Shown: positions 6,853-8,795 of the stretch, piece after piece | Layout: every line of letters starts with the position of its first letter | Position numbering within the stretch: the stretch's first letter is position 1 | Origin: CALARM01 sp036746235 | GTDB taxonomy: Bacteria > Vulcanimicrobiota > SpSt-956 > JAKJGF01 | Direction of reading: 5' to 3' | Assembly: GCA_036746235.1 (NCBI GenBank) | Contig: DAIOEN010000267.1 | Coordinates: 1-8,795 of the forward strand | Length of the DNA: 8,795 nt | The notes under the pieces: generated by a model | Seen by the model: only the letters and a program-made list of their open reading frames with translations | Database searches by the model: none | Told to the model about the DNA's origin: nothing | Position numbers and translations under genes: made by a program

Positions 6853-6952
6853 NNNNNNNNNNNNNNNNNNNNNNNNNNNNNNNNNNNNNNNNNNNNNNNN
6901 NNNNNNNNNNNNNNNNNNNNNNNNNNNNNNNNNNNNNNNNNNNNNNNNNNNN
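6853..6952. other. assembly gap of exactly 100 N
   Basis: One hundred consecutive N, the usual placeholder for a scaffold join of unknown size. The true missing length may differ greatly. Any reading frame drawn across it is meaningless, including the apparent 14-residue continuation of the lptD-like gene after the gap. Confidence 0.98.
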
Positions 6953-7048
6953 TTAAATTTCTTCCTGGCTGAAGTATCGATACATAAGATAAAATGAGAC
7001 AGAGCCGGTACTTTTAAAGAGTTTCCAGAATAATTTAGGAGTTACCAT
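6953..7048 (-). CDS. YqzL-like microprotein, 31 aa
   Basis: On the minus strand ATG (7046-7048) to TAA (6953-6955) encodes 31 residues containing LFWKLFKSTGSVSFYLMYRY. This matches my memory of the YqzL-like small-protein family, whose pattern is an aromatic-Trp-Lys/Asn-x-Phe, then TGS/TGN, then a short helix ending YLLYK or similar. The function of that family is unknown. Support beyond the motif: AAAGGAG as Shine-Dalgarno (7058-7064) nine bases before the ATG, a well-formed sigma70-type promoter upstream (7122-7150), and a palindrome near the transcript start. The stop codon touches the assembly gap, so the gene is complete, but what lies beyond is unknown. AGGAG of the Shine-Dalgarno can pair with CTCCT right behind it (7050-7054 with 7058-7062), forming a small hairpin that may reduce translation. 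Confidence 0.62.
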   Translation of the reverse strand: MVTPKLFWKLFKSTGSVSFYLMYRYFSQEEI

Positions 7049-7098
7049 CAGGAGCCACTCCTTTCCTTGGATTCCCGTATGTCGATTCCGACCTCAAG

Positions 7099-7118
7099 AA
7101 TGTAATTCAGATTACATT
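7099..7118. promoter_or_regulatory. perfect 8-4-8 palindrome at the start of the yqzL-like transcript
   Basis: AATGTAAT (7099-7106), TCAG, ATTACATT (7111-7118): a perfect inverted repeat that overlaps or directly follows the expected transcription start of the promoter at 7122-7150 (- strand). This is a typical place for a repressor operator; as RNA it could also form a 5' hairpin. I cannot assign a regulator. Confidence 0.5.
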
Positions 7119-7121
7119 AAG

Positions 7122-7150
7122 AGTATAACATATTAAAAAGGAGTTTACAA
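7122..7150 (-). promoter_or_regulatory. sigma70-type promoter of the yqzL-like gene
   Basis: On the minus strand TTGTAA (7150-7145) is followed after exactly 17 bp by TATACT (7127-7122), close to TTGACA-17-TATAAT. Start of transcription is expected near 7115, giving a leader of about 65 bases to the ATG at 7048. Confidence 0.68.
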
Positions 7151-7196
7151 GAGGGGAATGGATGCGTTTAAAAATGGCAGGTGCGATTATATTAAG

Positions 7197-7257
7197 TCGT
7201 GAAGGGTGAAGAGTGAGCCAGCACAAAATATCATGTATTACTCTTTACCCTTCACGA
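7197..7257. repeat. heptad array F with inverted partner (GTGAAGG type), large hairpin
   Basis: Plus strand units GTGAAGG (7199-7205), GTGAAGA (7206-7212), GTGAGCC (7213-7219) face, 20 bp on, minus-strand units GTGAAGG, GTAAAGA, GTAATAC. The 20-bp arms 7197-7216 and 7238-7257 match at 18 positions, and the two differences still allow G-U pairing in the RNA of one strand. It lies between the methyltransferase stop and the yqzL promoter, so it could work as a terminator-like hairpin, though no T-run follows. Confidence 0.75.
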
Positions 7258-7349
7258 TTCTCATATAACAACCATGACCGGTTCGAACACAGCGAAATAT
7301 GAGAATCTGTTCCTCCCGTCACGCGTGACGCGTCACGATTCTCATATAA
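7252..7349. repeat. 17-bp direct repeat pair with an inverted 11-bp copy between
   Basis: TCACGATTCTCATATAA occurs at 7252-7268 and again at 7333-7349. ATATGAGAATC at 7297-7307 is the reverse complement of its GATTCTCATAT core. The second copy contains the TGA stop of the methyltransferase (7342-7344). The spacing of 81 bp and the mix of orientations suggest duplication or a small repeat unit between 7252 and 7349. Confidence 0.75.
7317..7337. repeat. heptad array G, palindromic units (CGTCACG / CGTGACG)
   Basis: Three contiguous units CGTCACG (7317-7323), CGTGACG (7324-7330), CGTCACG (7331-7337). The middle one is the exact reverse complement of its neighbours, so each adjacent pair is a perfect 14-bp palindrome. 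The array ends 5 bp from the methyltransferase stop codon. Confidence 0.82.
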
Positions 7350-8136
7350 ACTTTTTCTGTCTTGCTATTTCATATAGAATTATTCCTGTAGCGATTCCTA
7401 CGTTTAATGATTCTGCTTTCCCGTAAACAGGTATTGTTACTGTAATACCTGACTGTTGAATTATTTCATCAGGCAATCCATGTCCTTCATTTCCTACAAT
7501 TAATACCGCCGGCGTCCGGTACGTTATATTGAAATATTCTTTACCTGAAGACACACTGGTTGTAATAAAAGTAACTCCCTTTTTCCTGGACTGTAAAATA
7601 AAAGATTCTATATCTTTTATTTTAAATAAATCTATATGAAAAAAGGAACCCATTGTTGCTCTTATTACTTTGGGATTTGTTACATCAACTGTTCCGTTGC
7701 TTAAAAATATACCTTTTGCCCCTGCTGCATCGGCAGTTCTTATTATAGTTCCGAGGTTGCCCGGATCCTGAATTTCATATGCCAGTAGCCATATATGATC
7801 GGAGAAATCTATTTCTTCATTATAATCAATTTCTTTCTTTATTACAGCTATTAAACCCTGTGGACTTACCGTGTCACATAAAGAGTTCATAATGGAATTT
7901 GATATAAGACATGAATCTATAGAGTTTTTTTCTATTATATCTTTCAAAAATAGACCTTCTCTGCCTTCAAGTGCAGCAGGGCTATAAAAAAAGCATTCTA
8001 TAGATCTGCCATAGTTTAAAGCTTCATTGAAGAGTTTAAATCCTTCTATTATGAAAGATTTGTTTTTTTTACGGCCCTGTGTGGTTAACAGGGATTTAAG
8101 AAATTTTATTCTTGGATTGTCATGACTTGTTATCAT
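7342..8136 (-). CDS. SpoU/TrmH-family RNA 2'-O-ribose methyltransferase
   Basis: This 264-residue protein has the full layout of the SpoU class of SPOUT (alpha/beta knot) methyltransferases, which move a methyl group from S-adenosylmethionine to a ribose 2'-OH in rRNA or tRNA. Residues 1-100 form the substrate-binding domain (MITSHDNPRIKFLKSLL, FIIEGFKLFNEAL). Motif 1 is QDPGNLGTIIRTADAAG near 123-139, with Asn127 and Arg133 conserved. Motif 2 is VGNEGHGLP near 214-222. Motif 3 is IPVYGKAESLNVGIA near 235-249, with Asn245. Together these form the knot that binds the cofactor. It follows rplT on the same strand, an arrangement known for rRNA methylases such as YsgA in related neighbourhoods; 23S rRNA is thus a likely but unproven target. 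The start fits the family N-terminus, but there is no Shine-Dalgarno and a hairpin terminator lies just upstream. Confidence 0.92.
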   Translation of the reverse strand: MITSHDNPRIKFLKSLLTTQGRKKNKSFIIEGFKLFNEALNYGRSIECFFYSPAALEGREGLFLKDIIEKNSIDSCLISNSIMNSLCDTVSPQGLIAVIKKEIDYNEEIDFSDHIWLLAYEIQDPGNLGTIIRTADAAGAKGIFLSNGTVDVTNPKVIRATMGSFFHIDLFKIKDIESFILQSRKKGVTFITTSVSSGKEYFNITYRTPAVLIVGNEGHGLPDEIIQQSGITVTIPVYGKAESLNVGIATGIILYEIARQKKFI

Positions 8137-8146
8137 ATTTTTATAA

Positions 8147-8190
8147 ATAAAATAGTGAAGGGTATATAAAGAAACCCTTCACTATTTTAT
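8147..8190 (-). terminator. hairpin terminator after rplT
   Basis: Arms 8147-8163 and 8174-8190 are a perfect 17-bp inverted repeat around a 10-base loop, with GTGAAGGGT/ACCCTTCAC as the GC-richer core and A/T-rich bases outside, so it could stop transcription from either side. It lies 12 bp after the rplT stop and ends 10 bp before the methyltransferase start, so that gene is either transcribed by read-through or from an unseen promoter. Confidence 0.8.
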
Positions 8191-8202
8191 GGAACAAAAT
8201 TA

Positions 8203-8562
8203 CTAACTTTCCAGTCCTCTGGATGCAGTTTCAGCAAGTCTGGCAAAGGCAACACTATCTGTAATAGCGAGATCTGCAAGTACTTTCCTGTTAATGTTTA
8301 TGCCGGCTTTTTTCAGGCCGAACATAAATTTATTGTAAGATAAGCCATTTATTCTGGCTGCTGCATTTATCCTGGTAATCCATAGTTTTCTCATGTCCCT
8401 TTTTTTGGTACGACGATCTCTGTAAGCATAGGTAAGGGCATGTAGTACTGCTTCGTTTGCACATCTATATCTTCTGCTTCTTGCTCCTCTGTACCCTTTT
8501 GCAAGTTTAAGTATCTTTTTATGCTTTCTTCTGGTCGTCTTACCTGGTTTTACTCTAGACAT
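8203..8562 (-). CDS. rplT: 50S ribosomal protein L20
   Basis: All 119 residues fit L20, which binds 23S rRNA early in 50S assembly and represses its own operon in several bacteria. Conserved blocks are seen in order: MSRVKPG, then RRKHKKILKLAKGYRGARS near 11-29, AYRDRRTKKRDMRKLWITRI near 46-65, NAAARINGLSYNKFMFGLKK near 66-85, and INRKVLADLAITD. The length is normal, with no damage. The start is the usual N-terminus and has a weak AAAGGA Shine-Dalgarno (8568-8573). It lies downstream of rpmI on the same strand, the conserved rpmI-rplT order, with a 122-bp gap that is long for this pair and holds a structured leader. A hairpin terminator follows the stop. Confidence 0.98.
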   Translation of the reverse strand: MSRVKPGKTTRRKHKKILKLAKGYRGARSRRYRCANEAVLHALTYAYRDRRTKKRDMRKLWITRINAAARINGLSYNKFMFGLKKAGININRKVLADLAITDSVAFARLAETASRGLES

Positions 8563-8568
8563 AATTAT

Positions 8569-8620
8569 CCTTTAGACACCCTAAAGGTCCACCTGCCTTT
8601 CAAATTTTCTAATAGAAAGG
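8569..8620 (-). promoter_or_regulatory. structured rplT leader with two mutually exclusive pairings
   Basis: In RNA order the leader has CCUUUC (8620-8615), GAAAGG (8601-8596), CCUUUAG (8587-8581) and CUAAAGG (8575-8569). The last element carries the rplT Shine-Dalgarno. Pairing 1-2 (6 bp) together with 3-4 (7 bp, loop GGUGU) hides the Shine-Dalgarno; pairing 2-3 (5 bp) would free it. This suits translational feedback by L20, which is known in Escherichia coli and Bacillus subtilis through other leader structures. Pairings are seen; regulation is inferred. Confidence 0.55.
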
Positions 8621-8684
8621 AAACATCTTTTCCGGGTAAATATATGCGAAATATAGATTTACACAATATTATGTGATGCTCTCT

Positions 8685-8795
8685 CTAAATACCGGGAACT
8701 AATTTTTTTATCCTTTTTGTATCAGGGGCGCTAACCAGGGCAGCTTTTCTGAATTTTCTTTTTCTTTTTGAAGTTTTTTTGGTAAGTATATGGTG
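8685..8795 (-). CDS. rpmI: 50S ribosomal protein L35, N-terminal part outside the window
   Basis: Reading the minus strand from the window edge gives 36 residues and a TAG stop (8685-8687). The start, HHILTKKTSKRKRKFRKAAL, and the end, DTKRIKKLVPGI, are the C-terminal half of L35, a small basic protein of the large ribosomal subunit. Full L35 is about 65 residues, so roughly the first 28-30 lie beyond 8795. The frame is intact up to the edge. It precedes rplT by 122 bp, the conserved order; infC would be expected further upstream, outside the window. Confidence 0.95.
   Translation of the reverse strand, partial: HHILTKKTSKRKRKFRKAALVSAPDTKRIKKLVPGI

Noticed and set aside
6953..6997. Continuation of the OstA-like protein after the gap (14 residues to TGA)
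   Set aside because: Frame across a 100-N placeholder is arbitrary, the residues do not resemble an LptD C-terminus, and the opposite strand holds a better supported small gene.
7158..7202. 14-codon plus-strand ORF with a GAGGGG before its ATG
   Set aside because: Too short, ends in a heptad unit, and resembles no family.
7271..7296. tRNA T-arm-like stretch (GGTTCGAACAC)
   Set aside because: The bases on either side of TTCGAAC cannot form a 5-bp stem, and no acceptor, D or anticodon arm is present; it is simply an 8-bp palindrome GTTCGAAC.
506..7337. CRISPR array as an explanation of the regular repeats
   Set aside because: Units are 7 bp, contiguous without spacers and spread over many gaps; no cas gene is present.

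Overview
The window reads as a low-GC (my estimate is high 30s %, not computed) chromosomal segment of a diderm bacterium. LptD/OstA-like and CsgG/FlgT-like proteins imply an outer membrane, there is a lipoprotein-type solute-binding protein, and TGA is an ordinary stop. No gene fixes the phylum. A YqzL-like microprotein and an rplT-methyltransferase neighbourhood recall Firmicutes, while the envelope genes do not, so an uncultured diderm lineage is my best guess. A run of exactly 100 N (6853-6952) marks a scaffold join of unknown true length, as in a draft or metagenome assembly.

Layout, left half, all + strand: the 3' end of a formylglycine-generating-enzyme/sulfatase-modifying-factor type protein (to 509); a peptide/oligopeptide-type ABC binding lipoprotein (575-2161) and one DppB/OppB-type permease (2296-3261), with no second permease or ATPases following; a 437-bp region with small ORF candidates and a short duplication; an unusual 640-aa exported protein that joins a CsgG/FlgT-like N-terminal half to Ig-like repeats (3699-5621); a strong UUCG-loop terminator; and an OstA/LptD-like protein cut by the gap (5762-6852).

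Right half, all - strand: ribosomal protein L35 (rpmI, 5' end outside the window), L20 (rplT), a hairpin terminator, a SpoU/TrmH-family 2'-O-ribose methyltransferase, then a 31-codon YqzL-like gene with its own sigma70-type promoter and a perfect palindrome at the start of its transcript. The small gene runs towards lptD and its stop codon touches the gap. The rpmI-rplT leader contains four alternating CCUUU/AAAGG elements that could form two mutually exclusive structures, one of which hides the rplT Shine-Dalgarno.

The most striking structure is not a gene. At least seven intergenic sites carry strictly period-7 tandem repeats with different unit sequences (GTAATGC, GTCACGC, GTGACCA, GTTACGC, GCATCAC = GTGATGC on the other strand, GAGAGGT, GTGAAGG), nearly all of the form GTnAnnn on one strand. 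They run into gene ends: two stop codons lie inside heptad arrays, and two start codons sit directly behind arrays with no Shine-Dalgarno. This resembles the heptameric STRR repeats of cyanobacteria, but with several unit types side by side. An inverted GTGAAGGGT...ACCCTTCAC core occurs both in one array and in the rplT terminator, suggesting that heptads can be turned into hairpins.
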